Source: Gammaproteobacteria bacterium
GTDB lineage: Bacteria; Pseudomonadota; Gammaproteobacteria; HK1
DNA length: 64,000 nucleotides
Assembly (NCBI GenBank): GCA_022826505.1
Contig: JAJDUQ010000189.1
Location: 1-64,000, forward strand
Reading direction: 5' to 3'
The translations under genes were made by a program, and so were the position numbers. How positions within the stretch are numbered: position 1 is the stretch's first letter; every line of letters begins with the position of its first letter. The notes under the pieces were generated by a model, which saw nothing but the letters and a program-made list of their open reading frames with translations, did not search any database and was not told the origin of the DNA. Of this stretch, positions 29,871-41,100 are shown in pieces.

Positions 29871-31970
29871 ATGACATCCATCAAGAAGACGATTCCGTTC
29901 GGTCCTCGCGACCTCGTGCTGGAAACGGGCGAGATTGCTCGCCAGGCATCCGGCGCGGTACTTGCGAGCCTGGGGGATACCATGGTGCTGGCGACCGTCG
30001 TCGGAGCGCGACCGGCGCAGACGGGCCGTGACTTCTTTCCGCTGACCGTGGACTACGTCGAGAAGACGTACGCCGCGGGGAAGATTCCCGGAGGTTTCTT
30101 CAAGCGTGAAGGACGACCGACCGAGAAGGAGACGTTGACGTCGCGTCTCATCGATCGCCCTCTGCGTCCGTTGTTCCCCGACGGTTTCCGAAACGAAGTG
30201 CAGGTGATTGCCACCGTCCTTTCTCTCGATCCCGAGATTGATCCGGATATCCCGGCCCTGGTCGGTGCGTCCGCCGCACTCGCGGTGTCGGGGCTGCCGT
30301 TCGCCGGCCCGGTGGGCGCGGCGCGTGTCGGCTACCTCGGGGGCGAGTTCGTTCTCAATCCGACCTTCGAGCAGACTGCGGCGTCGGACCTCGACCTCGT
30401 CGTGGCCGGAACCAGGAACGCGGTGCTGATGGTCGAGTCGGAGGCGAAGATGCTTCCCGAGTCGGTGATGCTCGACGCGGTGATGTTCGGTCACGCGCGG
30501 ATGCAGGCGGTGATCGACGCAATCGATGCGCTCGCGGCCGAGGCCGGAAAGCCGAGGTGGGAGTGGGCGGCCTCCACCGCGGACGAGGTGCTCTCCCAGG
30601 CGGTCGGCATGAGTGCGCAGTCGGGTATCGGAGAGGCGTACGGCGTGGTGGACAAGATCGAGCGCCGCGCCCGCGTGAACGAGGTGCGTCACGCTGCAAT
30701 CGAGGCGCTTGCGGGAGAGGAGGACGGCCGTTGGCCCGAGGCCGCGGTCCGCGAGGCGTTCGACAAGCTCGAGAAGTCGGTCGTGCGCGGGTCCGTGCTT
30801 TCCGGGCGCAACCGCATCGACGGTCGCGGTCCGGCCGAGGTGCGGGACATCGCGAGCAGAGTGAAGCTGCTGCCCCGCACCCACGGCTCCGCGCTTTTCA
30901 CGCGCGGCGAGACCCAGGCCCTCGTGACCACCACGCTGGGCACCACGCGCGACGCCCAGATCATCGACGCCATCGAGGGCGAGCGGCGCGAGCCCTTCAT
31001 GCTCCATTACAACTTCCCGCCCTACTGTGTCGGCGAGACCGGACGAATGCTCGGGCCACGGCGCCGCGAAATCGGCCATGGGCGGCTGGCCAAGAGAGCG
31101 ATTCAGGCCGTCATGCCGAACATGGACGACTTCCCCTACGTGATTCGAGTGGTCTCGGAGGTCACGGAATCGAACGGATCGAGCTCCATGGCGACGGTGT
31201 GCGGCACCAGCCTCGCGTTGATGGATGCCGGCGTGCCGGTCTCGGCGCCGGTGGCCGGAATCGCGATGGGACTCATCAAGGAGGGCGATGCGTTCGTCGT
31301 GCTCTCCGACATCATGGGCGACGAGGACCATCTGGGCGACATGGACTTCAAGGTGGCGGGAACCAGCGAGGGCGTGACCGCGCTGCAGATGGACATCAAG
31401 ATCGACGGAATCACTCGCGAAATCATGGAAACCGCTCTCGTTCAGGCACGGGAGGGGAGGATGCACATCCTGGAACGGATGAATGCGACACTTTCCGGTC
31501 CGCGTGCGGACATGTCGGTGTTCGCGCCGCGCATCATCTCGTTCAAGATCCATCCGGAGAAGATCCGCGACGTCATCGGCAAGGGTGGCAGCGTCATTCG
31601 ATCTCTGACGGAGGAAACGGGTGCCACCATCGACGTGAGCGATGACGGTACCGTGAAGATTGCGTCGGTCGACGCTGCGGCAGGCCTCGAAGCGCGGCGG
31701 CGCATCGAGCAGATCACCGCCGACGTCGAGGTCGGCACCATCTACGATGGCCGGGTCGCGAAGCTCATGGACTTTGGTGCCTTCGTCAATATTCTCCCCG
31801 GACGCGACGGGCTCGTGCATATCTCGCAGATCTCGGAGGAACGCGTCGAGCGCGTCAGCGACAAGCTCCGCGAAGGCGACCGCGTGAAGGTCAAGGTGCT
31901 CGAAGTCGACAAGCAGGGTCGCATTCGACTGAGCATGAAAGCGGTGCCGCGGGAGCTGCGCACGGCCTGA
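29871..31970 (+). CDS. pnp: Polyribonucleotide nucleotidyltransferase
   Basis: Two RNase PH domains, KH ([20 protein letters not shown]) and S1 domains. Confidence 0.98.
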   Translation: MTSIKKTIPFGPRDLVLETGEIARQASGAVLASLGDTMVLATVVGARPAQTGRDFFPLTVDYVEKTYAAGKIPGGFFKREGRPTEKETLTSRLIDRPLRPLFPDGFRNEVQVIATVLSLDPEIDPDIPALVGASAALAVSGLPFAGPVGAARVGYLGGEFVLNPTFEQTAASDLDLVVAGTRNAVLMVESEAKMLPESVMLDAVMFGHARMQAVIDAIDALAAEAGKPRWEWAASTADEVLSQAVGMSAQSGIGEAYGVVDKIERRARVNEVRHAAIEALAGEEDGRWPEAAVREAFDKLEKSVVRGSVLSGRNRIDGRGPAEVRDIASRVKLLPRTHGSALFTRGETQALVTTTLGTTRDAQIIDAIEGERREPFMLHYNFPPYCVGETGRMLGPRRREIGHGRLAKRAIQAVMPNMDDFPYVIRVVSEVTESNGSSSMATVCGTSLALMDAGVPVSAPVAGIAMGLIKEGDAFVVLSDIMGDEDHLGDMDFKVAGTSEGVTALQMDIKIDGITREIMETALVQAREGRMHILERMNATLSGPRADMSVFAPRIISFKIHPEKIRDVIGKGGSVIRSLTEETGATIDVSDDGTVKIASVDAAAGLEARRRIEQITADVEVGTIYDGRVAKLMDFGAFVNILPGRDGLVHISQISEERVERVSDKLREGDRVKVKVLEVDKQGRIRLSMKAVPRELRTA

Positions 31971-32006
31971 ATGCGTGGGGTCCCTCCCCGCGGCGCTTCG
32001 CTCCCG

Positions 32007-33005
32007 TCAGTTCGGGCACTCCGGGATGGCACGGTCGAGCTGTCCCGCGAGGAAACGGGGAATCCGGTCCTCCAGCCAGAAGCGTGCCGACCACGGTGCG
32101 CTGCCCTCGATGAACCCCACGTGCCCGCCCGCCGCGCTCAGCTCCATGCGGATGGCCGGTGCGAGTTCCTCGCGTCGCGGTATCACGCCTGGGGTCATGA
32201 ACGGATCGTCGAGCGCATGGATGATCAGCGTCGGACGTGCCACACCTCTCAGGTACTGCCGGCAACTCGCCGTGTCGTAGTAGTGTTCGGCGTCGCGGAA
32301 GCCGTGCAGGGGCGCCGTGACTCGATTGTCGAATCCGCGAAAGGTCCACTCCCGGCGCACCGCGTCGATGTCGAGTGGTCCCGGTCGATGCCGGAACTTC
32401 TTGAGAACGGCACGCTGGAGATCGACGATGAAGTGGCGCTTGTAGACCCGTGAGAAGCCGAGCTCGAGCCGGTCCGCCGCCCCGGAAAGAAGGAACGGGA
32501 CGGACACCGCGACCCCCGCGGTCAGCTCGGCGGCGAGGCCGCGCTCGGCCAGCCATTTGAGCAGGACGTTGCCGCCAAGCGAGTAGCCCACCGCGGCAAT
32601 CGGAGTCGATGGATGCCGTTCGCGCAGTCGGTGGAGGACGTGTCCCATGTCGCTGGTCTCGCCGGAGTGATAGGTGCGGGGCAGGCGATTCGGCTCGCCG
32701 CTGCATCCCCGGAAATGCATGACGGCGCCCCGCCAGCCACGCTGCCCGAACGCTCCGAGCAAACCCTGCACGTGCGGTGATCGGCTCGAACCCTGGAGTC
32801 CGTGCAGGATGACCACGATCGGGCCGGAGTCGCCGGTCCAGTCGATGTCGACAAAGTCTCCATCCGGAAGCTCCAGGCGTTCCCGCGTCAGTGGAACGGG
32901 TCGGGTGCGGCGAATCATCGCCGGCCAGACCGTCTGCGCGTGCGGTCCGGGCAGCCACCATGCCGGCGTGAAGTCGGCGGGGACGATGCTGCCGAACCTG
33001 TTCAT
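32007..33005 (-). CDS. YheT-family alpha/beta hydrolase
   Basis: WWLPGPHAQTVWP, VILHGLQGSSRSPHVQGLL, HFRGCSGEPNRLPRTYHSGET, GYSLGGNVLLKWL. Confidence 0.9.
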   Translation of the reverse strand: MNRFGSIVPADFTPAWWLPGPHAQTVWPAMIRRTRPVPLTRERLELPDGDFVDIDWTGDSGPIVVILHGLQGSSRSPHVQGLLGAFGQRGWRGAVMHFRGCSGEPNRLPRTYHSGETSDMGHVLHRLRERHPSTPIAAVGYSLGGNVLLKWLAERGLAAELTAGVAVSVPFLLSGAADRLELGFSRVYKRHFIVDLQRAVLKKFRHRPGPLDIDAVRREWTFRGFDNRVTAPLHGFRDAEHYYDTASCRQYLRGVARPTLIIHALDDPFMTPGVIPRREELAPAIRMELSAAGGHVGFIEGSAPWSARFWLEDRIPRFLAGQLDRAIPECPN

Positions 33006-33184
33006 GGCCCCAGTTCGAGCCTCGTGCGACGAGCGCGGTGCTCGAGGCCTCTGTCGTCGATCGTCACGAGCTGAGGGTCGAACCATTGGCGCCGCGTCGC
33101 GATGCCGGGCATTGCCTCCCCGACTCGTCACACGGACAAGGGGCGCTCATTCGACGAGCCGGTGCCCACGAACCGCCGCCAGGA

Positions 33185-34195
33185 TCAGCGTCCCGGGGAG
33201 TCGACGGGTGCAATCCGAATTGAAGGACCGTCGGGTCGACCCACTCGGAGCGTCTCCGAGCCGGCGGATGCGACGTCGAGGACCACCAGAGCGGCACTGC
33301 CGCCATGGGGATGGGGTTCCGCGGTGACGACGTCTCCGACCTTGCGCACCTCGTCCTTCGCCGTGTCCAGGATTGTGTCGCCTTCGGCGGCCGCAGTTGC
33401 CCGTGCGACGTACGAACGTCGCTTGATCCGCCCCAGGTGCTGGGCGCGGGCGACGATCTCCTGGCCCACGTAGCATCCCTTCTCGAAGCTCACCGCGTCG
33501 AATCGATCGAGGTTCAACATCTGCGGAAGGAATGCATCCGAGTATCTCGAGGTGATGCGCGGGACACCGGCGCAAATCTCCGCCAGTCGCCACGTACCCG
33601 CGTTTGCACCGAATGCCCCGTCGGTCTGTCGCGTCGACGCGATCGCCTCGATTCGTGCGGGAGGACCGGCCAGGAGGAATCTGGGGCGGCGGCCGGGCAC
33701 GCGGGCAATCGTCACGTCCTCGAATACGGTGGCGTCATCGACCTCGGCGGTACCGGCCCAGGATGCGAGGTGATTGGAAAACGCACGCGCGCCCGAGACA
33801 CCGACCACATCGAGCCGGTCCGGACCATCGTCGATTCGGACGTCTGCGCGCAGGATGAACATGCGCAGTCGCGTGAGCAGTGACGTCGCAAACCACCGCT
33901 CGCAGACGACCCGGAACTCACCGGCCGGATCGGCGAACAGTCTGAACAACGCGAGCACACGTCCCTTGGGCGAGCACCATGCGGCAAGACGAGACGCCGA
34001 CGCACTGACTTCGCTGACGTCGGCCGTGAGCTGGCCCTGAAGGTATGCCTGAGCGTCGGCACCGGAGACTCGCAGTACGGCAAGGAAATCGAGCCGTGAA
34101 ATCGAATCCCCGGCCAGCATTGCGTCTGCCTCTTCGCCGCAGGACTCCATTGTCGAAGCACGAACAGTGACGGACTGTCGGGAGGGTTTCATCAT
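33185..34195 (-). CDS. ygfZ: YgfZ/GcvT-like folate-binding protein
   Basis: LRVSGADAQAYLQGQLTADVSEV; KGCYVGQEIVAR signature. Confidence 0.88.
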   Translation of the reverse strand: MMKPSRQSVTVRASTMESCGEEADAMLAGDSISRLDFLAVLRVSGADAQAYLQGQLTADVSEVSASASRLAAWCSPKGRVLALFRLFADPAGEFRVVCERWFATSLLTRLRMFILRADVRIDDGPDRLDVVGVSGARAFSNHLASWAGTAEVDDATVFEDVTIARVPGRRPRFLLAGPPARIEAIASTRQTDGAFGANAGTWRLAEICAGVPRITSRYSDAFLPQMLNLDRFDAVSFEKGCYVGQEIVARAQHLGRIKRRSYVARATAAAEGDTILDTAKDEVRKVGDVVTAEPHPHGGSAALVVLDVASAGSETLRVGRPDGPSIRIAPVDSPGR

Positions 34196-34244
34196 TCGAT
34201 TCGCGGAGCCGATTCTGCGCAGGAGTGTAACGTCCAGCGCCCGT

Positions 34245-34502
34245 TCATGGCTGCCCCAGAGCGTTGGAGCGAATGAGGACGACGATTTGCCGCATCGAAG
34301 GGGGTACGGTAGTGGTCGTGGAAGCGATCCACTCCAGGATGTCCTGATCGGGCTGTACGAGCAGGTGTTCCAGTGCTTCGAGCTCGTCGTCGTCGAGACG
34401 GGTGAAGGCCCGGCCGACGAAGCGTTCGAGCAGCACGTCGAGCTCCTTCATCCCGCGCCGGCAGCGCCACCGCGCCCTGTCGAGTCTTTCGCGTCGGTTC
34501 AC
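34245..34502 (-). CDS. sdhE: FAD assembly factor SdhE (GTG start)
   Basis: NRRERLDRARWRCRRGMKELDVLLERFVGRAFTRLDDDELEALEHLLVQPDQDILEWI; downstream of sdhB. Confidence 0.9.
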   Translation of the reverse strand: MNRRERLDRARWRCRRGMKELDVLLERFVGRAFTRLDDDELEALEHLLVQPDQDILEWIASTTTTVPPSMRQIVVLIRSNALGQP

Positions 34503-34645
34503 GCAGCGATCCGGAATCGATGTTGGGGAAGACGGGGTTCGGACATTCCGATGCTGCTGTTCCGCCTCCGCCTCCGCCGCACGACGTCGTTCGGCCATGA
34601 AGGAAGAGAAGACCGGCCGGTCATGGTCCGGAGGCGCCGATCCGA

Positions 34646-35428
34646 TCAGAAGCTTCTCGCCACCATCATCTTCTTGATTCCGGCAATCGCCTTCGCCGGG
34701 TTCAACCCCTTCGGACAGGCTGTCGTGCAGTTCATGATGGTGTGACAGCGATACAGGCGGAACGGGTCCTCCAGGTCGTCGAGCCGTTCCCCCGCAGCCT
34801 CGTCGCGGCTGTCGGCGAGCCACCGGTAGGCCTGGAGGAGGACGGCCGGTCCGAGGTACCGGTCGCCGTTCCACCAGTAGCTCGGGCAGCTCGTGGAGCA
34901 GCACGCGCACAGGATGCACTCGTAGAGCCCGTCGAGCTTCTCGCGCTCCTCCTTCGACTGAAGCCGCTCCCGGTCCCGCGCCGGAGACGACTGCGCACGC
35001 ATCCACGGCTTGACGGATGCGAGCTGGGCGTAGAAGTGCTTCATGTCCGCCACGAGGTCCTTCACAACCGGCAGGTGCGGCAGGGGATGGATACCGACCT
35101 CGCCGGAGTAGTCCTCGATGGCGCTGATGCAGGCGAGGCCGTTGCGTCCTGCGATGTTCATCGCGCAGGAGCCGCAGATCCCTTCCCGGCAGGAGCGCCG
35201 GAACGTCAGGGTGGCGTCGACCTCGCTCTTGATCTTGATGAGGGCGTCGAGAACCATCGGTCCGCACGCCGCAAGATCGATGGTGTAGCGGTCGCGTCGC
35301 GGGTTTTCGTCCGAGTCCGGGTCGTAGCGGTAGACGACGAACGTCCTGGGTCGCCTTGCGTCGCCCGGTGCGGGCCAGGTTCTCCCTTCACGGACCACCG
35401 AGTCTGCAGGGAGTGTGAACTGAACCAT
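34646..35428 (-). CDS. sdhB: Succinate dehydrogenase iron-sulfur subunit
   Basis: [54 protein letters not shown]. Confidence 0.97.
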   Translation of the reverse strand: MVQFTLPADSVVREGRTWPAPGDARRPRTFVVYRYDPDSDENPRRDRYTIDLAACGPMVLDALIKIKSEVDATLTFRRSCREGICGSCAMNIAGRNGLACISAIEDYSGEVGIHPLPHLPVVKDLVADMKHFYAQLASVKPWMRAQSSPARDRERLQSKEEREKLDGLYECILCACCSTSCPSYWWNGDRYLGPAVLLQAYRWLADSRDEAAGERLDDLEDPFRLYRCHTIMNCTTACPKGLNPAKAIAGIKKMMVARSF

Positions 35429-35442
35429 GTGCAGTGCTCCCT

Positions 35443-37233
35443 TCAGTACACGCGTGCCCTGGGCGGAATGACACTGGTGTCGTTCGTCAGGGTGTACATG
35501 TGGACGGGGCGATAGTCGATGCGCGGTACGGCGTGTCCGTCGAGCCACGCAAGGGTGTGCTTCAGCCATCGCTCGTCGTCGCGGTCCGGACAGTCCTCGC
35601 GCGCATGGGCGCCTCGACTCTCGGTGCGGTTCTCGGCCGAGCACATCGTCACCACCGCCTGTCCGAGCAGATTGTCCAGCTCCAGCGTCTCGACCAGATC
35701 CGAGTTCCACACGAGACCACGGTCTTCGACGCGAACGTCGGAGAACGCCGCGTGAACGTCGCAGATGAGGCGGCGACCTTCCTCGAGGGTCTCGCCGGTG
35801 CGAAACACCGCGGCGTTGTTCTGCATCACGCGCTGCATCCTGAGACGCAACGCTGCCGTCGGCTCGCTTCCCCGTGCATGGCGCACTCGATCGAATCGAT
35901 CGAGAATGGACGCCTCGGCGTCGGCCGGCAGTGGGGCGTGGGTGCTGCCCGCTTCGACGATTTCCGCGCATCGTTTCGCGGCCGCGCGACCGAATACCAC
36001 CAGATCCAGCAGCGAATTCGAGCCGAGCCGGTTTGCGCCATGCACCGAGACGCATGCGCATTCGCCAATCGCCATCAGACCGGGCACCACCGAATCCGGA
36101 TCGTCGCCGCGAAGCGTCACGACTTCGCCATGGAAGTTGGTCGGTACCCCGCCCATGTTGTAGTGCACGGTGGGAAGGACCGGAATCGGCTCGCGAGAGG
36201 TGTCGACGCCCGCGAATATCCTCGCGGTTTCCGAAATTCCCGGCAGCCGCTCCCGCAGCACCTCGGGTCCGAGATGTTCGAGGTGCAGGAAGATGTGATC
36301 CTTGTGTTCGCCTACCCCGCGGCCCTCTCGAATCTCGAGCGTCATGGCGCGGCTGACGACATCGCGCGAGGCGAGATCCTTGGCGTTGGGCGCGTAGCGC
36401 TCCATGAACCGCTCGCCCTCGGAATTCGTCAGATAGCCGCCTTCGCCTCGCGAGCCTTCGGTGATCAGGCAGCCGGAACCGTAGATTCCGGTGGGATGGA
36501 ACTGGACGAATTCCATGTCCTGCAGCGCCAAGCCCGCCCTGAGCGCCATCGCGTTGCCGTCGCCGGTACAGGTGTGGGCGGAGGTGCAGGAGAAGTACGT
36601 CCGTCCGTAGCCTCCGGTGGCGAGGACCGTCATGTGGGCGCGCAGACGGTGCAGGGTGCCGTCGTCGAGGTTCCAGGCCAGGACACCTCGGCAGGCGCCG
36701 TCGTCGTCCATGAGCAGGTCGATTGCGAAGTACTCGATGAAGAACTCCGCGTCGTGGCGAAGACTCTGCTGGTAGAGCGTGTGCAGAATCGCGTGACCGG
36801 TGCGATCCGCCGCCGCGCACGTTCTCTGGGCGGTCCCCTCGCCGAAGTGCGTGGTCATTCCGCCGAACGGTCGCTGGTAGATCCGTCCGTCTTCGGTACG
36901 CGAGAACGGAACGCCGAAGTGTTCGAGTTCGATCACGGCGGGAATCGCTTCGCGGCACATGTACTCGATTGCGTCCTGGTCTCCGAGCCAGTCCGAGCCC
37001 TTCACCGTGTCGTACATGTGCCAGCGCCAGTCGTCCTCGCCCATGTTGCCCAGCGCGGCGCTGATCCCGCCCTGGGCCGCGACGGTATGGCTGCGGGTGG
37101 GAAAGAGCTTCGTCACGCAGGCGGTGGCCAATCCCTGAGCGGCGAGTCCCAGAGTCGCGCGCAGCCCCGCCCCCCCGGCACCGACCACGATGACGTCGTA
37201 CTGGTGCTCGACAATGGGATAGGTCGACGCCAT
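35443..37233 (-). CDS. sdhA: Succinate dehydrogenase flavoprotein subunit
   Basis: [60 protein letters not shown]. Confidence 0.98.
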   Translation of the reverse strand: MASTYPIVEHQYDVIVVGAGGAGLRATLGLAAQGLATACVTKLFPTRSHTVAAQGGISAALGNMGEDDWRWHMYDTVKGSDWLGDQDAIEYMCREAIPAVIELEHFGVPFSRTEDGRIYQRPFGGMTTHFGEGTAQRTCAAADRTGHAILHTLYQQSLRHDAEFFIEYFAIDLLMDDDGACRGVLAWNLDDGTLHRLRAHMTVLATGGYGRTYFSCTSAHTCTGDGNAMALRAGLALQDMEFVQFHPTGIYGSGCLITEGSRGEGGYLTNSEGERFMERYAPNAKDLASRDVVSRAMTLEIREGRGVGEHKDHIFLHLEHLGPEVLRERLPGISETARIFAGVDTSREPIPVLPTVHYNMGGVPTNFHGEVVTLRGDDPDSVVPGLMAIGECACVSVHGANRLGSNSLLDLVVFGRAAAKRCAEIVEAGSTHAPLPADAEASILDRFDRVRHARGSEPTAALRLRMQRVMQNNAAVFRTGETLEEGRRLICDVHAAFSDVRVEDRGLVWNSDLVETLELDNLLGQAVVTMCSAENRTESRGAHAREDCPDRDDERWLKHTLAWLDGHAVPRIDYRPVHMYTLTNDTSVIPPRARVY

Positions 37234-37237
37234 CGAT

Positions 37238-37618
37238 TCAGCTCCGGAGAGCGATCCTGAGAACGCTGAACGCGGCAGTCGCCGCAACCGCGATTGCCAG
37301 CAGCTTGACCGCGATCAGGGTGGCGGTCTTCTTCCACTCGACCTGAACATAGTCCTCGACGACGACCTGGAGTCCAAGCTGAGCATGGTGGAAGAGGGCG
37401 GCGATGGTCAGAAGCAGTGCAATGCTGACCGCCGGGGTCCGGATCCAGTGCACCGTCTGCGCGTAATCCACGGTACCGATCGCGACCAGCGACCCCACGA
37501 GCCATACGGTGAGCGGCACCAGCGCGATGGCGGTCACCCGCTGCATCCACCAGTGATGCGTCCCGTCCTTCGCGGAGCCGAGACCACGAGCGCGGGCGAT
37601 TGGGGTTCGGTAGTCCAA
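37238..37618 (-). CDS. sdhD: Succinate dehydrogenase membrane anchor subunit (probable TTG start)
   Basis: [40 protein letters not shown]...[15 protein letters not shown]. Confidence 0.88.
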   Translation of the reverse strand: MDYRTPIARARGLGSAKDGTHHWWMQRVTAIALVPLTVWLVGSLVAIGTVDYAQTVHWIRTPAVSIALLLTIAALFHHAQLGLQVVVEDYVQVEWKKTATLIAVKLLAIAVAATAAFSVLRIALRS

Positions 37619-37637
37619 GGGAAGGTCTGCCGGAGGA

Positions 37638-38021
37638 TCAGCGCATCGCGTAGCCGAGCGTCCAGGCGACCAGGGTGAGGACGGCTGCGGCAACGATGAC
37701 CAGTATTCCGCTCGCGCGCGCGGCGCGCAGTTCGAATCCGAGTCCGATGTCCCAGAAGAGATGCCGGATCCCATTCCCGAGATGGTAGAACAGCGAGAAT
37801 GTGACGAGCAGCAGGAAGGCTCGGCCCGGCAGAGAGCCGAGCAGCGTCTGTGCGTCCGAGAAGGCGTCCGGTCCGCTCGCCACCGCCGCGAGCCAGTACA
37901 CGAGCACGAGGCTCCCCGCCGCGAGCAACACCCCGGTCGCTCGATGGGAGATGGACAACACCGCCAGGAGCGGCAGACGATAGACCTGGAGATGCGGGGA
38001 AAGCGGTCGGGCTCGGGCCAT
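37638..38021 (-). CDS. sdhC: Succinate dehydrogenase cytochrome b556 subunit
   Basis: RPLSPHLQVYRLPLLAVLSISHRATGV...FHYLGNGIRHLFWD-type motif (LFYHLGNGIRHLFWDIG). Confidence 0.94.
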   Translation of the reverse strand: MARARPLSPHLQVYRLPLLAVLSISHRATGVLLAAGSLVLVYWLAAVASGPDAFSDAQTLLGSLPGRAFLLLVTFSLFYHLGNGIRHLFWDIGLGFELRAARASGILVIVAAAVLTLVAWTLGYAMR

Positions 38022-38137
38022 GTTCGGCTTGCGAATCCCTGTGTTGTGCAACGCAAAAATTATGACGCTCGGCGCCTACACAAGCAACGTCCTGGAGTCC
38101 GCCCTTGCCCGCCGCAGGCCGTGATAGCGTCTTGCGG

Positions 38138-38566
38138 ATGAGTGGAAATGCGACAGGCGTGACGGTTCTCCGTCGAGCCCTCGGTGTTGGTATTGTCCGG
38201 GACCGTGCCATGGAGGCGCTGTCGCTCGCAGTGCTTTGCGGTGCCGTGGTCTGTGCCGGCGTAGCGGTCGGTGTCGAGATCGCGGGTGGCGTTGCGGTGT
38301 TCGCAACGCGGATGCGCCTGGCGGGGACAGACGGTCGCTATCACGAGCTCCGGCACGATGGCGACAGGTGGACGCTGGTGTGCGTCGACGGCGGTGTCGT
38401 CGCCATCGAGCCTCCGGTCGTGCACTTCGCCCACCGAATGGTCGTCGTACTGGAGGTCGCTGTCGGGAACCGGACGGATTTCCTGGTATTTTCCCCATTC
38501 GCGACCCCGCCCGACGATCTGCGGCGCCTTCGGGTCCGTCTCAGGGCCGGCGGGCTGTCGTGGTGA
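38138..38566 (+). CDS. YgfX/CptA-like membrane protein (remote)
   Basis: N-terminal hydrophobic segment then WTLVCVDGG...LEVAVGNRTDFLVFSPFATPPDDLRRLRVRLRAGG, similar in layout to YgfX C-terminus (DDfRRLRvrLR). Confidence 0.5.
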   Translation: MSGNATGVTVLRRALGVGIVRDRAMEALSLAVLCGAVVCAGVAVGVEIAGGVAVFATRMRLAGTDGRYHELRHDGDRWTLVCVDGGVVAIEPPVVHFAHRMVVVLEVAVGNRTDFLVFSPFATPPDDLRRLRVRLRAGGLSW

Positions 38567-38780
38567 GTCAGTGTGTCAGGGCCGAATCGCGTATCGGCAG
38601 GAGAACCGACATCGAGGAATTCGCAGTCCGTTTTGGTGCGACATCCGCTTTGGCGGTGGCCGGCCGGCGCTGGATGACCTCGTGCCGCGCGATGACGGAC
38701 AATTCCTCCCGCGAGGCGGGGGTGATTCGTCAGCCGCGGATTCGTCGAACTGACGGTTCGGTGCGGGAACCGGTGCGCCG

Positions 38781-39326
38781 GTGAGTCCCATCGAGACCCG
38801 CCCGGACATCACCTTCGTGCTCGGCGGCGCACGGTCGGGCAAGAGCCTGTACGCCGAGTCGCTGGTTCGCGAGCGTGGCGAGCAGCCGGTCTACGTCGCC
38901 ACCGCCGAATTCGTGGACGACGAGACGCGACGCAGGATCGAAGTTCACCGCGCCCGGCGCGGACAGGCCTGGCACACGGTGGAGGCACCAATCGCGCTGG
39001 CGCAGGCGATCGCCGGGCACAGTACGCCACGGACGTGTTTGCTGGTCGAATGTCTGACCGTCTGGCTCGGCAATCTCATGCACCACGAACAAGATGTCGA
39101 CGCCGCCACGCAAGGCCTGCTCGAGTCCCTCGTCGAGGCGCCCGGGCCAGTGGTGCTGGTCGCGAACGAGGTGGGTCTAGGTATCGTGCCGGACAATGCA
39201 CTGGCGCGCGCATTTCGCGATCGAGCCGGACGGCTCAACCAGGCCGTAGCCCGGACGGCCGGTCACGTCTACTTCGTCACGGCCGGCATTCCCATGGTCG
39301 TCAAGGAATCGCGACCTTCCTGTTGA
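38781..39326 (+). CDS. cobU: Adenosylcobinamide kinase/guanylyltransferase
   Basis: TFVLGGARSGKSLYAESLV (P-loop), YVATAEFVDDE, LVECLTVWLGNLM, LVANEVGLGIVPDNALARAFRD. Confidence 0.95.
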   Translation: MSPIETRPDITFVLGGARSGKSLYAESLVRERGEQPVYVATAEFVDDETRRRIEVHRARRGQAWHTVEAPIALAQAIAGHSTPRTCLLVECLTVWLGNLMHHEQDVDAATQGLLESLVEAPGPVVLVANEVGLGIVPDNALARAFRDRAGRLNQAVARTAGHVYFVTAGIPMVVKESRPSC

Positions 39327-39486
39327 CGCCCTCGGCCTCCGCCGCTTCCCCGGATGGCGCAGGCTCACCGGCGATCTCACACCTGTGCGTGACGACTCCG
39401 TGCACGGCGTTTCGAGTGCCGCTGGCCATCCCGAAATTGCCCCGCGGTGCGCTGAATGGTCGCGCGCACGGTCCTCCTTGTGTCGA

Positions 39487-40008
39487 TCAGTCCAGCGGAA
39501 TGCGCACTGCAGCGCCGAACTCGACATCGGCCTTCCATCCGTCAGGGTGTCCGCTCTGGGCAAGTGCGGCCTTGATGACCCCGGCGTGGGTGATCGCCAC
39601 GTGCGGTTCGCCGCTTCGCCGGTAGTCGGATATTGCGGACTTCACCCGCTCGCTCAGCATGTGCACGCTTTCTCCTCCGTGGGGGCGCGCGTGGAAGAAG
39701 TCCGCTGCCCATGCATCCAGCTCCGCTCGGGGTATCGCATCCCATGGCACGCCTTCCCACGTGCCGAAGTCGAATTCCCGCAGCCTTTCGTCCACGACGG
39801 GCGCGGTGCCTCGCGCGGCGCCGATCCGTTCCGCGAGGCGCCGGCAGCGTCGCAGCGGGCTGCTCACCAGCCGGCCCGACGTGGGCAGTGTGGCCAGGAC
39901 GGCCGTCGCTTCGTCGTCGAAGGACGCCGCGACATCCAGATCCGTGACCCCGTAGCAGACGCCTGCGGCGACGCACGGGCGAGTGTGGCGGAGCAGAATC
40001 ACATACAT
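39487..40008 (-). CDS. cobC: Histidine phosphatase, alpha-ribazole phosphatase-like
   Basis: MYVILLRHTRPCVAAGVCYGVTDLDVA (RHT motif), SSPLRRCRRLAERIG, LREFDFGTWEG. Confidence 0.85.
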   Translation of the reverse strand: MYVILLRHTRPCVAAGVCYGVTDLDVAASFDDEATAVLATLPTSGRLVSSPLRRCRRLAERIGAARGTAPVVDERLREFDFGTWEGVPWDAIPRAELDAWAADFFHARPHGGESVHMLSERVKSAISDYRRSGEPHVAITHAGVIKAALAQSGHPDGWKADVEFGAAVRIPLD

Positions 40009-40119
40009 GGCGTCAGGTCGAATTTTCCGGATTGGAGACGGATCTCGGCGTGGTCGGACTCGGCCGCGGATCACGGCTCGAGCGCGATTGCGCTTCACCG
40101 GCCCGCAAGCGACGGCAAA

Positions 40120-40890
40120 CTACAGCGCCGCCGCGACGCCCAGATACAAGCCGAGTTCGCTTGTCTGCTGCACCGCGCCGAGGCAGTCGCCGGTGTAACC
40201 ACCGAGCTTGCGTTCGCAGATCCCGCGCATTGCGAGGTGTCCGATGGCGAGCCCCCCGACTCCGGCCACGATCACCGACGGAGCGACGACGGCGAGCAGC
40301 GCAAGGACGGCTGCCGTTGCGGTCACGAGCACGAGTGCAAGGCTCTCCGGTGCCACCGAACCGGCAACCGGTTTGGCGATGCCGGCGTCCCGCACGTAGG
40401 TGCTCGTCGAGATGACGATGACCGCAGAGGTGCGACTCGCGGCATGAGCCGCGATCAGCAGCCATGGGACGACTGCGGGCGGCGTCGCAGCGAGCGCGAG
40501 AACCTTCGCCGCAAGCATCAGTCCGAGCCCTGCCGCGCCGTAGGTGCCGAGCCGGCTGTCCCGCATGATTTCCAGCGTGCGCTTGCGGTTGCTTCCGCCC
40601 CCGAGTCCGTCACAGGCGTCCGCGAACCCGTCCTCGTGAAAGGCGCCGGTGGCGAGAAGCGATGCGGCGGTGGCCAGCACGATGGCCAGGGTGGCGGGAA
40701 ATACCAGGTGTGCGAGCCAGAACACTGCGCCCGAGAATGCGCCGATCATCGCGCCGACGAGCGAATAGTAGCGAGTCGCGGCAGCGAGCCGTACTTCGGT
40801 GAACAGGTCTTGCGAGCAGACCGGCCATCGCGTGAGGAGCTGCACCGCGAGCAGGAACGTCGCGACTTCCTCGCGCACCCGCACCGTCAT
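40120..40890 (-). CDS. cobS: Adenosylcobinamide-GDP ribazoletransferase
   Basis: FLLAVQLLTRWPV, GAFHEDGFADACDGLGGG, RDSRLGTYGAAGLGL. Confidence 0.94.
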   Translation of the reverse strand: MTVRVREEVATFLLAVQLLTRWPVCSQDLFTEVRLAAATRYYSLVGAMIGAFSGAVFWLAHLVFPATLAIVLATAASLLATGAFHEDGFADACDGLGGGSNRKRTLEIMRDSRLGTYGAAGLGLMLAAKVLALAATPPAVVPWLLIAAHAASRTSAVIVISTSTYVRDAGIAKPVAGSVAPESLALVLVTATAAVLALLAVVAPSVIVAGVGGLAIGHLAMRGICERKLGGYTGDCLGAVQQTSELGLYLGVAAAL

Positions 40891-41100
40891 TCGGGGACGG
40901 TTCCGGCTCGCCTGCAGAACCCCGACGCCCGGACCCCCCGCGGCGCTCCGGCGCCATCCGGTGTGTCGAACGCCGTGCCGGTCGGGCACGTGGCCGGACG
41001 GTCGTCTGCCGTCGTCGTCGAGGTCGTGAAGCAGACTCGGAGAGCGCGCGACTCGCGGGTCGTCGACTCACGGTGGTGGGCGCCGACCCCGGTGGGCCGG

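Noticed and set aside
34646-36958. 770-aa minus ORF as one protein
   Set aside because: Only the C-terminal 260 aa (34646-35428) is SdhB; the N-terminal part is an alternative frame of sdhA, not a fusion protein.
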